Source: Phytobacter palmae (GTDB lineage: Bacteria > Pseudomonadota > Gammaproteobacteria > Enterobacterales > Enterobacteriaceae). From it: DNA of 64,000 bases. A model generated the notes under the pieces. It was not told the DNA's origin, did not search any database, and saw nothing but the letters and a program-made list of their open reading frames with translations. This document shows, piece after piece, positions 53,527 to 64,000 of the stretch. How positions within the stretch are numbered: position 1 is the stretch's first letter; every line of letters begins with the position of its first letter. Position numbers and translations under genes: made by a program. The stretch is from contig FONB01000002.1 in NCBI GenBank assembly GCA_900112785.1, positions 186,001-250,000 on the forward strand, read 5' to 3'.

Positions 53527-55176
53527 ATGCAAATATTACGCGATATTACCATCAGGAAAATGGTATTACTGATACTGGTTCTTTTCAGTATTATTTGGGG
53601 AATGGCTACCCTGCTAACTTTTTATAACTTTTCTACTATTGATCAATTACTCACACAAAATACATCCCAGAAAAATGCCTACGCCATGCTGGTAAAAGGT
53701 AATGACCAATATTTTCGCACCATGACTCGCATGTTACGGGCAATGGATTATCGCCAGACCGGTGATGAGGAAAACGCAGCAAAAACAATGGAGTCTGCGG
53801 GTAAGGCGCTGGCAACCAGCCAGAATATGCTTGCGCAGTTTCGTGACGCCCGCCATCCTGGTGTGAGCGATGACGTCATCAAATCGATGATCAATGACTG
53901 GGACGGCTTGCTGACTAACGCCATTGTGCCAATGTACGATGCAGCGAAAAATAACCAGACGGATAAGTTCCGCGAGTTATTTCGTAAAACCTACCCGCCC
54001 TTAAGTGTGCAATTTGGTGCCACCGCTGAAAAGTATACCCAGGCGATTCAATCAGATGCCATTCTGGTGCAAACCAACGCTCAGATTTCCTATAACAAAA
54101 TAGTGTTAATCAGCGCGTTACTGGCAGGCCTGGTGACGCTCTTATTGACCGATCGTTATTTAGTAAATTATCTGGTTAAACCGCTTGGCATGTTAAAAAC
54201 TCACCTGGAGTTGCTGACCGCAGGGAAACTGAGTAGCCAGCTTGAAAGTTTTGGCCGTAACTGCGCCGGACAGTTGATTCCCTATGTACAAAATATGCAG
54301 GAAAGCCTGCAGACAACGGTAAAAACCATCCAGGACAGCTCCGCCAGTATCTTTGCCAATACCAGTGAAATTCGGGGCGGTAATGAAGAACTGTCGAGCC
54401 GCACCGAACAGCAGGCCGCTGCCCTGCAACAAACGGCAGCCAGTATGGAGGAGCTGACCTCCACCGTTAAAAACAACGCCCAGAACGTGCGCGAAGCACT
54501 CAAACTAACTGAGGAAGCACAAAAAACGGCGAAACGAGGCGGCGAAATCACCTCAACGGTGGTGCAAACCATGCATGGTATCACCGACAGTTCGCAAAAA
54601 ATTTCTGATATCACCAGCGTGATTAACAGCATTTCATTCCAGACCAACCTGCTGGCGCTGAACGCCGCCGTGGAAGCCGCTCGCGCCGGTGAACAAGGCC
54701 GTGGCTTCGCCGTGGTTGCCAGCGAAGTACGCCTGCTGGCACAACGTAGCGCGCAGGCGGCAAAAGAGATTGAAGCCTTGATCAGCGAATCGGTTAACCG
54801 GGTCAAAACCGGTGCTGAGCAGGTACAGGAAGCGGGTGACGCCATGTCAGTGATTATCCAGTCTGTCGCCCAGGTAAATAGCCTGATGGGTGAAATCTCT
54901 GTTGCCTCGGATGAACAAAGCCGTGGTATTGAACAAATTGGTCTGGCGATGACCGAGATGGATGGCGTGACGCAACAAAACGCCACTCTTGTGCAGGAAG
55001 CCACCGCCAATGCGGTCTCACTCGAATCCGAGGCGGAACGGCTGAACAAAACCGTTGATCGCTTTGATCTGGGTGACGGGGCGGTCACCCCCACTCGCAG
55101 TACGAAAAAAACCAGCGCGAAGTCAGTACGTGTACCGTTAGCCACCACCAGCAACGATAACTGGCAGACCTTCTAA
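53527..55176 (+). CDS. methyl-accepting chemotaxis protein with CheR/CheB docking tail
   Basis: A 549-residue chemoreceptor of the Tar/Tsr/Tap class: TM1 at about 11-32, a Tar-type four-helix periplasmic domain (33-190), TM2 at about 193-212, HAMP, and the signalling tip [42 protein letters not shown]. The C-terminus ends NWQTF, a version of the NWETF pentapeptide that tethers CheR and CheB, so it is probably a major, adapting receptor. The start is preceded by GGGGG. A clear terminator follows. Confidence 0.92.
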   Translation: MQILRDITIRKMVLLILVLFSIIWGMATLLTFYNFSTIDQLLTQNTSQKNAYAMLVKGNDQYFRTMTRMLRAMDYRQTGDEENAAKTMESAGKALATSQNMLAQFRDARHPGVSDDVIKSMINDWDGLLTNAIVPMYDAAKNNQTDKFRELFRKTYPPLSVQFGATAEKYTQAIQSDAILVQTNAQISYNKIVLISALLAGLVTLLLTDRYLVNYLVKPLGMLKTHLELLTAGKLSSQLESFGRNCAGQLIPYVQNMQESLQTTVKTIQDSSASIFANTSEIRGGNEELSSRTEQQAAALQQTAASMEELTSTVKNNAQNVREALKLTEEAQKTAKRGGEITSTVVQTMHGITDSSQKISDITSVINSISFQTNLLALNAAVEAARAGEQGRGFAVVASEVRLLAQRSAQAAKEIEALISESVNRVKTGAEQVQEAGDAMSVIIQSVAQVNSLMGEISVASDEQSRGIEQIGLAMTEMDGVTQQNATLVQEATANAVSLESEAERLNKTVDRFDLGDGAVTPTRSTKKTSAKSVRVPLATTSNDNWQTF

Positions 55177-55197
55177 TCACAGGCAGCAAGCCGGGAA

Positions 55198-55230
55198 AAT
55201 GGCCGGAAATACACCGGCCATTTTTATTTT
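55198..55230 (+). terminator. rho-independent terminator of the chemoreceptor gene
   Basis: AATGGCCGG (55198-55206) pairs with CCGGCCATT (55214-55222), followed by TTTATTTT. Confidence 0.85.
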
Positions 55231-55389
55231 CAAGCCCTCTCCCCTTCTTCTTTTCCGATCATTCTGCGTTTGCTTGTCATTTCGTATAACTTTGATCGGC
55301 TAAAATGACTCTTACCAGGCGTGCGTAACCGATACCTGCACAGGTCCGCACGCCATTGCACAACTCCATGCACTCCTGAGGTTTTTGCT

Positions 55390-56094
55390 ATGCAAAATGA
55401 AGAACAACGGCTTATTGAGGGGCTTTTCCAGCGTCTGAAACAGGCGGAACAGCAAAGCGGCACACGGGATGGACAGGCCGATCGCCTGATCGCTGAGTTT
55501 GTGCGCCAGCAACCCTCAGCGCCTTACTATATGGCCCAGTCGATCCTGATACAGGAAGCTGCGCTCAAACGCCTTCATGCACAGATTCAGGATCTCCAGA
55601 ATGAAGTGGCTTCGCTGAAAAACAGCCAGCAAAGCGGTAACGGTAGCTTCCTGAGCAGTCTGTTTGGCGGTGGAAAAAGCCAGCCGCAGCAGCCAGCCAA
55701 CAACTGGAACAACGCGCCGCAGCAACAGCCACCACAGCAGCAGGCGGCACCCACGTATGCGCAACCGGCATCACGCGCCGGGGGTTTTATGGCCGGGGCG
55801 CTGCAAACCGCAGCCGGGGTGGCTGGTGGGGTTGTTCTGGCCGATATGCTGACCAGTATGTTTCATCACTCCCAGCCACAGGAGATCGTGAACATTATCG
55901 AGCAGCCTGTTGAACAGGTCTCTGATGTGACAGGCGATCAGAATTTCACCAACGATTTTCAGGATCAGGACAGCTTCACCAATGCCTCCGATCGCAGTTT
56001 CTTTGACCAGAGCAACGACGACAATAGCCGTTTCCTCGATCAGGATGATGACTACGATTTCGGCGGCAATAACGACGATGACAGCTTTATCTGA
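55390..56094 (+). CDS. DUF2076 protein
   Basis: The start at MQNEEQRLIEG (234 residues) has GAGG ten bases upstream. N-terminal helical region (1-85) with a coiled-coil, a Gln/Pro-rich linker (about 100-145), a Gly/Ala-rich hydrophobic stretch (GGFMAGALQTAAGVAGGVVLADML, about 151-174) that could be membrane-inserting, and a highly acidic Asp/Asn/Phe tail. This is the DUF2076 layout. Function is unknown. It is a single-gene transcript with its own terminator. Confidence 0.82.
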   Translation: MQNEEQRLIEGLFQRLKQAEQQSGTRDGQADRLIAEFVRQQPSAPYYMAQSILIQEAALKRLHAQIQDLQNEVASLKNSQQSGNGSFLSSLFGGGKSQPQQPANNWNNAPQQQPPQQQAAPTYAQPASRAGGFMAGALQTAAGVAGGVVLADMLTSMFHHSQPQEIVNIIEQPVEQVSDVTGDQNFTNDFQDQDSFTNASDRSFFDQSNDDNSRFLDQDDDYDFGGNNDDDSFI

Positions 56095-56114
56095 TTTGTC
56101 GAAATCACGATGAT

Positions 56115-56152
56115 AATCCCCGCCACTCCAGTCCGGTGTGGCGGGGATTTTT
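56115..56152 (+). terminator. rho-independent terminator of the DUF2076 gene
   Basis: AATCCCCGCCAC (56115-56126) pairs with GTGGCGGGGATT (56138-56149), and T6 begins within the 3' arm. Located 20 nt past the stop. Confidence 0.88.
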
Positions 56153-56165
56153 TGTCGGTTTCGGC

Positions 56166-56717
56166 CTACGGCAGCATGATGTCGTGATAGAGCGCGGAAA
56201 GACGCTCTCGCAGATAGCGTACCGCTTTATGCTTGCGCGACAGCAGTGTCTGAACCGGCAGCCCCGTCTGTGCGGAAAGGGCTTTGAAGCTGTAATTTTC
56301 CAGCTCGGTTTTTTCAAATACCTCGCGCTGGGTTGCAGGAAGTGCCGCCAGCGCGCTTTCCAGCTCCTCCCAGAAAATCTCTCTTAAGCGCGCCTCTTCC
56401 GGTGTCTGCACATCGCCAAACAGCACGTCATAAAGCTGATCATCAGCCTCCTCGTCGTCCGAAAATAACCACTCACGCTTTTTCCGTCCGCGGTCAATCA
56501 TTTCATTGCGCGCCGCACGAAACAGCCAGGCAGAGACGTTTTCAACCGGTTGTTCCACATTAATCAATTGCAGCGTCACATCCTGCAAAATATCGTCCAC
56601 ATCTTCTCGCCGCGGAATACGACGGCGGATAAAGGCTCTCAGCGTTGTCCGGCACGCTGAGAGCGCTTCAAGGAGCCGCGCCGTCCGGGCGTTGTCGGCG
56701 TTATCCATTATGCTCAC
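56166..56717 (-). CDS. ECF-family RNA polymerase sigma factor
   Basis: 183 residues from a GTG that overlaps the stop of the upstream membrane-protein gene (GTGA); ATG at residue 4 is the alternative. Region 2 (about 28-85) has RREDVDDILQDVTLQLIN and SAWLFRAARNEMIDRGRKK; region 4 (about 125-178) has LPATQREVFEKTELENYSFKALSAQTGLPVQTLLSRKHKAVRYLRERL. Its partner gene lies directly upstream in the same transcript, the reverse of the usual sigma/anti-sigma order. The regulon is not evident. Confidence 0.88.
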   Translation of the reverse strand: MSIMDNADNARTARLLEALSACRTTLRAFIRRRIPRREDVDDILQDVTLQLINVEQPVENVSAWLFRAARNEMIDRGRKKREWLFSDDEEADDQLYDVLFGDVQTPEEARLREIFWEELESALAALPATQREVFEKTELENYSFKALSAQTGLPVQTLLSRKHKAVRYLRERLSALYHDIMLP

Positions 56718-57100
56718 GCATTATCCGAGGGTTTTGGTGGTTCGTTCTCTGCGGGCACGTCAGGGCCGCAGCGCCAGCCATCGCGCCCTCCCCAACGGTG
56801 GCGTTTCTGGAAAAAAGCCTGTCTCTCTTCTTCGCTCATATTCATCCACCGTTCATGCAATTGACGATGATCGCGCGCCATTCTGAACATCATCGGCCCC
56901 ATTCCCATACCACCAAACAGCACCCGGCATAGCACCAGCAGCCCAAGCGCAGTCCAGAAGCCGATCGCTTTCAGGCCAAACAGACCTGGAATGATGGCAT
57001 TCCACAGGGTCATTACCACCAGCGTCATTACGACGGCAAAAACAAGGAACATCACACCAAACTTGCCGGGGTGGCGTCTGTGATTAGCAAATCTTCTCAT
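56714..57100 (-). CDS. small membrane protein cotranscribed with the ECF sigma factor
   Basis: A 128-residue protein: basic N-terminus (about 1-13), two hydrophobic helices (about 14-38 and 44-66), then a soluble His/Met-rich tail with RDHRQLHERWMNMSEEERQAFFQKRHRW, which loosely recalls LTxxQ/CpxP-like or metal-sensing regions. It could tether or inhibit the sigma factor, but lacks a recognisable anti-sigma domain. RBS AAGGAGAGACAAC is strong. Stop overlaps the sigma start by GTGA. Confidence 0.72.
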   Translation of the reverse strand: MRRFANHRRHPGKFGVMFLVFAVVMTLVVMTLWNAIIPGLFGLKAIGFWTALGLLVLCRVLFGGMGMGPMMFRMARDHRQLHERWMNMSEEERQAFFQKRHRWGGRDGWRCGPDVPAENEPPKPSDNA

Positions 57101-57607
57101 GTTGTCTCTCCTTTATATCGTTGTATCCGGGTAGACGAATGAGCGAGAAAAATATTGCTAAAAAAAGAGAATTTTTTGCAAACGCGACAAAATGAAATTC
57201 AATAACACGTGCAATTAAATGATTTGAAATGGTTTTCTGCAGAAATGTTCGTACTCTCAACATGCCCGCGCGAAAAACAGCCAGTTTTCATGATCTCTAT
57301 CATCTTTACAACGGATTGCTACAGCACAAAAAGCTAAACATGACTATTCTCGGTTTTCACACAGATACGTCTTTTCATTATTAATGCCCCCGCATTTAGT
57401 GACAGCATAATGACAAAAGGATGACTATAAATATAAATTAAACAAACTAAAGATAACGACAAAAAAATCTTTACGGTTGCGCACACCGCCGTTACGGTAT
57501 TTTATTCCTTTGCGAAGAATAAATACAACCATATGATTTTTATAACAAAAATAAAAAACATCGCCTTTTAATATTTATTTCTTCAACGCCAGCTAAACAG
57601 AAACGAT

Positions 57608-57624
57608 CTTAAGTGAACATTAAT
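57608..57624 (+). promoter_or_regulatory. PmrA (BasR) box 1 upstream of arnB
   Basis: CTTAAG-TGAAC-ATTAAT, one mismatch from YTTAAK-N5-YTTAAK, 32 bp upstream of box 2. Confidence 0.6.
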
Positions 57625-57639
57625 GAAAATATGCAATCT

Positions 57640-57656
57640 CTTAAGGTTGAGTTAAT
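57640..57656 (+). promoter_or_regulatory. PmrA (BasR) box 2 upstream of arnB
   Basis: CTTAAG-GTTGA-GTTAAT, one mismatch. A -10-like TATCCT (57667-57672) follows at ten bases, the class II activator geometry known for arn promoters. Confidence 0.75.
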
Positions 57657-57754
57657 AAATAAGCTCTATCCTGGGTAAGTACTCTCAGCGAAATGAGTCT
57701 GCTACTTCACTGGCTACAGTGCGAATTCATTGCCAGCAACGGTAAGGAAAAGTA

Positions 57755-58894
57755 ATGCGTGAATTTTTACCCTTCTCCCGTCCCTCTATGGGCGACGAGG
57801 AATTAACAGCGATTCAGGACGTTCTGAAGTCGGGCTGGATTACAACAGGTCCCAAAAACCAGCAGCTGGAAGAGGCATTTTGCCAGTTAACGGGCAATCA
57901 GCATGCCATCGCCCTGAGTTCAGCAACAGCCGGTATGCATGTAACCTTAATGGCGCTGGGCATCGGCGCTGGCGATGAGGTGATTACCCCCTCCATGACC
58001 TGGGTTTCCACCCTCAATATGGTTGTGCTACTTGGCGCAACCCCGGTCATGATCGATGTTGACCGTGACACATTGATGGTTACCGCGCAGAGCATTGAGG
58101 CCGCAATTACACCGAAAACAAAGGCCATTGTTCCCGTTCATTATGCTGGCGCGCCTGCCGATATCGATGCGATTCGCGCATTGGGTGAAAAATACAATAT
58201 TCCCGTTATTGAAGATGCCGCACATGCCGCCGGAACCTATTACAAAGGCCAGCATGTCGGTTGTCGCGGAACCGCGATTTTCTCCTTCCATGCCATCAAA
58301 AATATGACCTGTGCCGAAGGCGGCCTGGTGGTAACGGATAATGAGAAACTGGCCCAGCGTATTCGCAGCCTGAAATTCCACGGTCTTGGCGTAGACGCTT
58401 ATGATCGCCAGACACACGGTCGCGCGCCGCAGGCGGAAGTCATCTCCCCCGGCTACAAATACAACCTGGCGGATATCAATGCCGCACTGGCACTGGTACA
58501 ACTCGGCAAACTCCATGAAGCCAACAAACGTCGAACCGAGATCGCCCGACACTATTTACGCGAGCTGGCTGATACACCATTCCAGCCGCTGACGATTCCA
58601 GCCTGGCCGCACATTCACGCCTGGCATCTGTTTATTATTCGCGTAGATGAAACACGCTGCGGCCTGACCCGCGATGCCCTGATGGAAGCGCTGAAAGCAC
58701 AGGGCATCGGCACGGGCCTGCATTTCCGCGCCGCCCACACGCAAAAATATTACCGCGAGAATTTCCCTGACCTCTCATTGCCCAATACGGAGTGGAATAG
58801 CGCGCGTATCTGCTCGCTGCCGCTGTTCCCGGATATGACCGATGACGACACCAGCCGTGTTATCGCCGCACTACGTCACCTGGCAGGGCAATAA
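57755..58894 (+). CDS. arnB: UDP-4-amino-4-deoxy-L-arabinose aminotransferase
   Basis: A 379-residue PLP aminotransferase of the DegT/DnrJ/EryC1 family. The PLP Lys is Lys182 in [14 protein letters not shown]; other typical stretches are [30 protein letters not shown] and [18 protein letters not shown]. It turns UDP-4-keto-arabinose into UDP-L-Ara4N with glutamate. It is the first gene of the arn operon, behind two PmrA boxes, and is followed two bases later by arnC. Confidence 0.96.
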   Translation: MREFLPFSRPSMGDEELTAIQDVLKSGWITTGPKNQQLEEAFCQLTGNQHAIALSSATAGMHVTLMALGIGAGDEVITPSMTWVSTLNMVVLLGATPVMIDVDRDTLMVTAQSIEAAITPKTKAIVPVHYAGAPADIDAIRALGEKYNIPVIEDAAHAAGTYYKGQHVGCRGTAIFSFHAIKNMTCAEGGLVVTDNEKLAQRIRSLKFHGLGVDAYDRQTHGRAPQAEVISPGYKYNLADINAALALVQLGKLHEANKRRTEIARHYLRELADTPFQPLTIPAWPHIHAWHLFIIRVDETRCGLTRDALMEALKAQGIGTGLHFRAAHTQKYYRENFPDLSLPNTEWNSARICSLPLFPDMTDDDTSRVIAALRHLAGQ

Positions 58895-58896
58895 CG

Positions 58897-59880
58897 ATGT
58901 TTGAAACCAGCCCAATCAATAAAGTATCCGTTGTGATCCCTGTTTTTAATGAACAGGACAGCCTGCCGGAACTGATTCGCCGTACTACCGCCGCCTGCGA
59001 TCTGCTGGGTAAGGATTATGAAGTTCTGCTGGTTGATGACGGCAGTAGCGATGACTCCGCCAAAATGCTGGTGGATGCCGCACAGGCCAACGGCAGCCAT
59101 ATCGTGGCAGTACTGCTTAACCGCAACTATGGTCAACACTCCGCGATCATGGCCGGTTTTAGCCATGTCACTGGCGATCTGATCATCACTCTGGATGCCG
59201 ATTTACAGAACCCACCCGAAGAGATCCCTCGTCTGGTGGCAACCGCCGAAGAAGGTTACGACGTGGTCGGCACGGTTCGTCAGAACCGCCAGGACAGCCT
59301 GTTTCGCAAAACGGCATCACGCATGATCAACCATCTGATTCAGCGCACAACCGGTAAAGCGATGGGTGATTACGGCTGCATGCTGCGCGCCTATCGTCGC
59401 CATATTGTCGATGCGATGTTGCACTGCCACGAACGCAGCACTTTTATTCCGATCCTCGCCAATATGTTCGCCCGCCGGGCCACGGAAATTCCTGTGCATC
59501 ACGCGGAACGCGAGTTCGGTGATTCGAAATACAGCTTTATGCGTTTGATTAACCTGATGTATGACCTGGTGACTTGCCTGACCACCACACCGCTGCGCAT
59601 GTTGAGCGTGTTTGGCAGCGTTATCGCGCTGGTGGGTTTTGCGCTCTCCGTCGTTTTAGTCGTTATGCGTTTTGCTCTTGGGCCACAGTGGGCTGCCGAA
59701 GGGGTGTTCACCCTTTTTGCCGTCCTGTTCACCTTTATTGGTGCGCAGTTCGTTGGCATGGGCTTACTCGGCGAGTACATAGGCCGCATCTATAACGATG
59801 TCCGTGCCCGCCCCCGTTACTTTATTCAGCGTGTTATCCGTCAGGAAACCCCAAATTCTATTGAGGAAATTGAGTCATGA
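58897..59880 (+). CDS. arnC: undecaprenyl-phosphate 4-deoxy-4-formamido-L-arabinose transferase
   Basis: A 327-residue GT2 glycosyltransferase: [18 protein letters not shown] start, metal-binding [12 protein letters not shown] (about residue 105) and two C-terminal membrane helices (about 237-257 and 270-291). It moves formyl-Ara4N to undecaprenyl phosphate at the inner membrane face. It overlaps arnA by four bases (ATGA). Confidence 0.95.
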   Translation: MFETSPINKVSVVIPVFNEQDSLPELIRRTTAACDLLGKDYEVLLVDDGSSDDSAKMLVDAAQANGSHIVAVLLNRNYGQHSAIMAGFSHVTGDLIITLDADLQNPPEEIPRLVATAEEGYDVVGTVRQNRQDSLFRKTASRMINHLIQRTTGKAMGDYGCMLRAYRRHIVDAMLHCHERSTFIPILANMFARRATEIPVHHAEREFGDSKYSFMRLINLMYDLVTCLTTTPLRMLSVFGSVIALVGFALSVVLVVMRFALGPQWAAEGVFTLFAVLFTFIGAQFVGMGLLGEYIGRIYNDVRARPRYFIQRVIRQETPNSIEEIES

Positions 59881-61859
59881 AAACCGTCGTCTTTGCATAT
59901 CACGATATGGGGTGCACGGGCATACAGGCACTGCTGGAAGCAGGCTTCGAGATTGCCGCCATCTTTACTCACGCCGACAATGCGGGCGAAAACCACTTTT
60001 TTAAATCCGTGGCGCGCCTGGCGGCTGAACAGGAAATTCCGGTGTATGCCCCGGATGATGTGAATCACCCCCTGTGGGTTGAGCGCATTCGCGCACTCGC
60101 GCCGGAGGTTATCTTCTCCTTCTACTACCGCAACCTGCTGTGCAACGACATTCTGAGTCTGCCGACAAAAGGCGCATTCAACCTGCACGGTTCGCTGCTG
60201 CCGAAATACCGTGGCCGTGCACCGCTGAACTGGGTGCTGGTTAACGGTGAGAAAGAGACCGGCGTTACCCTGCACCGCATGACGCAACGCGCCGATGCCG
60301 GCGATATTGTGGCGCAACAAAGTGTGACGATTACCGACACTGACATGGCGCTGTCCCTGCATCAAAAACTGTGTTCGGCCTCGCAAACCCTGCTGAGCGA
60401 CGCGCTGCCGAAAATCCGCAGCGGTCAGACGCAGGAGCGCGCGCAGGACGAGGCTCTGGCCACCTATGTTGGCCGTCGTACCCCGGAAGATGGTCGGCTG
60501 AACTGGGAAAAACCGGCGCAGGAGCTGCATAACCTCGTGCGTGCGGTCTCCGATCCGTGGCCGGGCGCGTTTGGCTATGTGGGCACCAACAAATTTATCG
60601 TCTGGAAATCCCGTGTGCGTACAGACCTCGCAGCAGCAAAGCCGGGCACCGTGCTGTCCGTCGCTCCGCTGGTGGTAGCCTGTGGTGAAGGCGCACTGGA
60701 AATCGTCACCGGCCAGAGCGCAAACGGCGTTTATATGCAGGGTACCCAGCTTGCGCCTGCGATGGGTCTGGTGCCAGGGGCGCTGCTCTCCAGCCGTCCG
60801 TTTGTCGCCGTGAAACGCCGTACCCGTGTACTGATCCTGGGGGTAAACGGTTTTATCGGTAATCACCTGACCGAACGTCTGCTGCAGGACGATAATTACG
60901 AGATTTACGGGCTGGATATCGGCTCTGATGCCATTAGCCGTTTCCTGGACTGCCCGCGTTTCCACTTTGTGGAAGGCGATATCAGCATTCACTCCGAATG
61001 GATTGAATACCACATTAAGAAATGCGACGTGGTGCTGCCACTGGTGGCGATTGCGACACCGATCGAGTACACCCGTAATCCGCTGCGCGTGTTCGAGCTG
61101 GATTTTGAAGAGAACCTGAAAATCATTCGTGACTGCGTGAAGTACAACAAACGCATCATCTTCCCGTCAACCTCGGAAGTGTACGGCATGTGCACCGATG
61201 CGAACTTCGACGAAGACACCTCCAATCTGGTAGTGGGTCCGATTAATAAGCAGCGCTGGATCTACTCGGTGTCCAAGCAGTTGCTGGACCGCGTGATTTG
61301 GGCCTACGGCGACAAAACCGGCCTCAAATTCACCCTCTTCCGTCCGTTTAACTGGATGGGGCCGCGTCTGGATAACCTGAATGCCGCACGTATCGGTAGC
61401 TCCCGTGCCATCACCCAGTTGATCCTCAACCTCGTTGAAGGTTCGCCGATTAAGCTGATTGAAGGGGGCAAACAGAAACGCTGCTTTACCGATATCAGCG
61501 ATGGTATTGAAGCCCTGTTCCGCATTATCGAAAACAAAGATGGCCGCTGCGACGGGCAGATCATCAACATCGGTAACCCGGATAACGAAGCGAGCATCAA
61601 AGAGCTGGCGGAAATGCTGCTCGACTGCTTCGAACGTCACCCGCTGCGCGACCGCTTCCCGCCGTTTGCTGGCTTCCGCGAAGTGGAAAGCAGCGATTAC
61701 TACGGTAAAGGCTACCAGGATGTTGAGCACCGTAAGCCGAGCATCCGCAACGCCAGACGTTGCCTTGACTGGCAGCCGACGGTAGAAATGCACCAGACCG
61801 TTGAAGAGACGCTGGACTTCTTTTTACGCACCGTTGAGGTCACGGAACAGAAGCCATGA
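59877..61859 (+). CDS. arnA: bifunctional UDP-glucuronate decarboxylase / UDP-L-Ara4N formyltransferase
   Basis: A 660-residue fused enzyme. N-terminal formyltransferase (1-304) with Asn102, His104 (FNLHGSLLP) and Asp140 (TQRAD) at the same positions as in E. coli. C-terminal SDR decarboxylase (305-660) with Rossmann [15 protein letters not shown], catalytic STSEVYG and the [12 protein letters not shown] helix. It supplies the keto-sugar for ArnB and formylates its product. The junction with arnC is ATGA; it overlaps arnD by four bases. Confidence 0.96.
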   Translation: MKTVVFAYHDMGCTGIQALLEAGFEIAAIFTHADNAGENHFFKSVARLAAEQEIPVYAPDDVNHPLWVERIRALAPEVIFSFYYRNLLCNDILSLPTKGAFNLHGSLLPKYRGRAPLNWVLVNGEKETGVTLHRMTQRADAGDIVAQQSVTITDTDMALSLHQKLCSASQTLLSDALPKIRSGQTQERAQDEALATYVGRRTPEDGRLNWEKPAQELHNLVRAVSDPWPGAFGYVGTNKFIVWKSRVRTDLAAAKPGTVLSVAPLVVACGEGALEIVTGQSANGVYMQGTQLAPAMGLVPGALLSSRPFVAVKRRTRVLILGVNGFIGNHLTERLLQDDNYEIYGLDIGSDAISRFLDCPRFHFVEGDISIHSEWIEYHIKKCDVVLPLVAIATPIEYTRNPLRVFELDFEENLKIIRDCVKYNKRIIFPSTSEVYGMCTDANFDEDTSNLVVGPINKQRWIYSVSKQLLDRVIWAYGDKTGLKFTLFRPFNWMGPRLDNLNAARIGSSRAITQLILNLVEGSPIKLIEGGKQKRCFTDISDGIEALFRIIENKDGRCDGQIINIGNPDNEASIKELAEMLLDCFERHPLRDRFPPFAGFREVESSDYYGKGYQDVEHRKPSIRNARRCLDWQPTVEMHQTVEETLDFFLRTVEVTEQKP

Positions 61860-62755
61860 GAAAAGTCGGCCTGCGCATAGACGTCGATACCTTCCGCGGC
61901 ACCCGTAAAGGGGTGCCGTCGCTGCTGGACATGCTCAACCGCTACGGCGTTCGCGCAAGCTTCTTCTTTAGTGTGGGGCCGGACAATATGGGACGGCATC
62001 TCTGGCGGCTAATTAAGCCGAAGTTCTTACTAAAGATGCTGCGCTCAAAAGCGGCCTCGCTGTATGGCTGGGATATTTTACTGGCGGGCACTGCGTGGCC
62101 CGGCAGGAATATCGGGCGGGCCAACGCGGAGATTATCCGCAGCGCCGCCGCCAGCCACGAAGTGGGGCTACATGCGTGGGATCACCACGCCTGGCAGACC
62201 TGGTGCGGCGTATGGGACAGCGATGAGTTGCTCCACCAAATCGCGCTGGGTAAAGAAGAGCTCGAATCGATAATCGGTACGGATATTACCTGTTCAGCCG
62301 TGGCCGGCTGGCGTGCCGACCAGCGGGTGATTAAGGCGAAAGAAGCCTTCGATTTTCGCTATAACAGTGACTGTCGGGGCAGCGTTCCTTTTTTACCTGT
62401 AACGGGCGTCGGCCAGACGGGCACCGTGCAGATTCCGGTGACGCTGCCAACCTGGGATGAGGTTGTCGGTGGTGAAGTGAGTGCCAGCGACTTCAACGAT
62501 TTCATCCTGACCCGCATGCTGGATGATCCCGGTGTGCCGGTCTATACCATTCACGCTGAGGTCGAAGGGATTGCCCATCGTCTTGAGTTTGAAGATTTAC
62601 TCCAGCGCGCCGCCGAGGCAAATATTCAGTTCTGTCCGCTGGGCGAACTGTTACCTGCCAATTTACGCGCCCTGCCCACGGGTAAAGTTGTGCGTGGTGA
62701 AATTGCCGGCCGCGAAGGATGGCTGGGTTGTCAGCAAATGGAGAGAACGGAATGA
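61856..62755 (+). CDS. arnD: 4-deoxy-4-formamido-L-arabinose-phosphoundecaprenol deformylase
   Basis: A 299-residue polysaccharide-deacetylase (CE4) family enzyme: [21 protein letters not shown] start with the metal Asp, [14 protein letters not shown] (metal His pair) and [23 protein letters not shown]. It removes the formyl group so the Ara4N can be transferred. Overlaps arnT by ATGA. Confidence 0.95.
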   Translation: MRKVGLRIDVDTFRGTRKGVPSLLDMLNRYGVRASFFFSVGPDNMGRHLWRLIKPKFLLKMLRSKAASLYGWDILLAGTAWPGRNIGRANAEIIRSAAASHEVGLHAWDHHAWQTWCGVWDSDELLHQIALGKEELESIIGTDITCSAVAGWRADQRVIKAKEAFDFRYNSDCRGSVPFLPVTGVGQTGTVQIPVTLPTWDEVVGGEVSASDFNDFILTRMLDDPGVPVYTIHAEVEGIAHRLEFEDLLQRAAEANIQFCPLGELLPANLRALPTGKVVRGEIAGREGWLGCQQMERTE

Positions 62756-64000
62756 CGAAGTCGTCACGCTACGGTCTGGTGGTACTTGCCCTGTTTGTCC
62801 TCTACTACCTGATCCCTGTCGAATGGCGTTTACTCTGGCAGCCTGATGAAACGCGTTATGCAGAGATCAGCCGTGAAATGCTCAGCAGTGGAAACTGGAC
62901 CGTGCCGCATTTTCTCGGCCTGCGTTATTTCGAAAAACCGATCGCCGGTTACTGGATGAACTCAATATTCCAGTGGCTGTTCGGTGACACCAACTTTGCC
63001 GTTCGCGCAGGGGTTATCTTTTCAACCGCGCTGGTTGCCGGGATGGTGTCATGGTTTGCCTGGCAGCTCTGGCGCGATAAACGTGTGGCGATGATGGCCG
63101 CCGTCATTTTCATCACCATGCTGGAAGTTTATGGCATCGGCACGTATGCGGTGCTCGACCCGATGATCGCCCTGTGGCTGGTTGCCGGGATGTGTACGTT
63201 CTGGATTGCCGCTCAGGCAAAAACCACCTCCGTAAAAGCGGCGGGCTATGTACTGCTGGGCCTGACCTGCGGCATGGGGGTCATGACCAAAGGGTTCCTG
63301 GCGCTGGCCGTGCCGGTACTGAGCGTTTTACCCTGGATAATCGTGCAGAAAAAATGGAAAGAGGCGCTTATCTGGGGCTGGTTTTCTATCGCCAGTTGCG
63401 TGCTCCTTGTCCTGCCGTGGGGGCTGGCCATTGCCCGGCATGAGCCGGATTTCTGGCACTACTTCTTCTGGGTGGAACATATCCAGCGTTTCGCCATGGC
63501 GGATGCGCAGCATAAAGCTCCGTTCTGGTACTACCTGCCGGTAATCTTTCTGGGAAGTCTGCCCTGGCTGGGACTGCTGCCCGGATCGCTTCGCCTCGCA
63601 TGGTTCAGCCGTGAGAGCAATCGGGCGACGTTCTATCTGCTGTGCTGGATAGTGATGCCATTTCTCTTTTTCAGTATCGCGAAAGGCAAATTGCTGACCT
63701 ATATCCTGCCCTGCTTCGCACCGCTGGCGATCCTGATGGCCGGCTATTCGGTGCAGGCCGCAGAAAGAGGCTACCGTGCTTTACGCGTCAATGCCTGGCT
63801 TAACATTGGCTTTGGGCTGTCTGGCCTGGTCGCCGCGTTTATTGCCTCTCCCTGGGGGCCGCTGAAAGACCCGGTATGGACAACGCTCGAAAGCTATAAA
63901 GTGTTTTGTGCCGCCATGGCCTTTTTCGTCTGGGCACTGGTGGGCTGGTACACCCTGCGCAATACCGAAAAAAGCTGGATGCTCTCGGCCTTGTGTCCGG
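62752..64000 (+). CDS. arnT: lipid A 4-amino-4-deoxy-L-arabinose transferase, cut by the window edge
   Basis: About 416 codons are present before the right edge; the family length is about 550. It is a GT-C membrane glycosyltransferase: many hydrophobic helices and the early external loop with [13 protein letters not shown] (the catalytic Asp/Glu region), then [16 protein letters not shown] and VLDPMIALW. It transfers L-Ara4N from undecaprenyl phosphate to lipid A in the periplasm, lowering polymyxin binding. The ATG overlaps the arnD stop. arnE and arnF, if present, lie outside. Confidence 0.95.
   Translation, partial: MTKSSRYGLVVLALFVLYYLIPVEWRLLWQPDETRYAEISREMLSSGNWTVPHFLGLRYFEKPIAGYWMNSIFQWLFGDTNFAVRAGVIFSTALVAGMVSWFAWQLWRDKRVAMMAAVIFITMLEVYGIGTYAVLDPMIALWLVAGMCTFWIAAQAKTTSVKAAGYVLLGLTCGMGVMTKGFLALAVPVLSVLPWIIVQKKWKEALIWGWFSIASCVLLVLPWGLAIARHEPDFWHYFFWVEHIQRFAMADAQHKAPFWYYLPVIFLGSLPWLGLLPGSLRLAWFSRESNRATFYLLCWIVMPFLFFSIAKGKLLTYILPCFAPLAILMAGYSVQAAERGYRALRVNAWLNIGFGLSGLVAAFIASPWGPLKDPVWTTLESYKVFCAAMAFFVWALVGWYTLRNTEKSWMLSALCP

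Larger units (their letters stand above)
57101..57754. promoter_or_regulatory. divergent region: ECF operon promoter and arnB leader
   Basis: About 650 bp, A/T-rich, no gene. On the minus side, CGTCTA (complement of 57132-57137) with GCAATA 15 bp upstream (complement of 57153-57158) resembles an ECF-type promoter and could be autoregulated. On the plus side are tandem PmrA boxes and the arnB promoter. Confidence 0.5.

Overview
The window looks like the chromosome of an enterobacterium close to Enterobacter, Lelliottia or Kosakonia. The grounds are a PheP very close to that of E. coli, an arnBCADT operon in the standard order, a RyhB-type small RNA, REP-like palindromes and typical enteric ribosome binding sites. 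No rRNA, tRNA, integrase, transposase, phage gene or CRISPR array is visible. The genus is an inference.

Layout. 1-5150: a three-gene carbohydrate operon (oxidoreductase, isomerase/epimerase, MFS permease) behind two identical 12-bp palindromic operators, then pheP. 5637-9377: a membrane-tethered HTH protein, an acetyltransferase and an SsuABC/TauABC-type ABC transporter, divergent from an L-lactate/malate dehydrogenase-family gene. 10690-13945: a Fur-box-controlled RyhB-like sRNA followed by a complete siaABCD phosphosignalling and diguanylate cyclase operon. 13966-16910: an orphan accB, a Tat-exported cupin and a split chromate transporter.

17040-27540 is a nitrogen-scavenging block: an ABC importer, a RutR-like TetR regulator, then preT, preA, dihydropyrimidinase and an N-carbamoyl-beta-alanine hydrolase, which together form the reductive pyrimidine (uracil/thymine) pathway. 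Both transcription units carry a sigma54-like -24/-12 element followed by a RutR-type palindrome, with NtrC-like half-sites upstream.

27781-36515 is a surface-attachment region: an EAL-HDOD protein, a ToxR/OmpR-type winged-helix regulator, a chaperone-usher fimbrial operon with no visible tip adhesin, an AriR/YmgB-like connector and a PAS-PAS-GGDEF cyclase. 36828-39850 is a two-gene McrBC-type type IV restriction system. 39899-50044 holds a DHA2 drug exporter, a Cus/Qse-like two-component system with a DUF1471 gene, a small AraC (SoxS/MarA-type) activator, a chemoreceptor, an orphan PTS IIB, a small membrane protein and a divergent LysR/SDR pair.

50641-57100 carries a CHASE4-PAS-GGDEF-EAL protein, a second chemoreceptor, a DUF2076 protein and an ECF sigma factor with a small membrane partner. 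The arn operon (lipid A L-Ara4N modification, polymyxin resistance) starts at 57755 behind tandem PmrA boxes, and arnT runs off the right edge. A perfect PmrA-type box also lies upstream of the GGDEF-EAL gene, which suggests a link between PmrAB and cyclic-di-GMP.

The most notable points are the RyhB paralogue, the double sigma54/RutR architecture, the siaABCD operon with a CBS-domain SiaA, the PmrA box before a c-di-GMP gene, the orphan accB and the McrB with an unassigned N-terminal domain. All calls come from reading the sequence without database searches.
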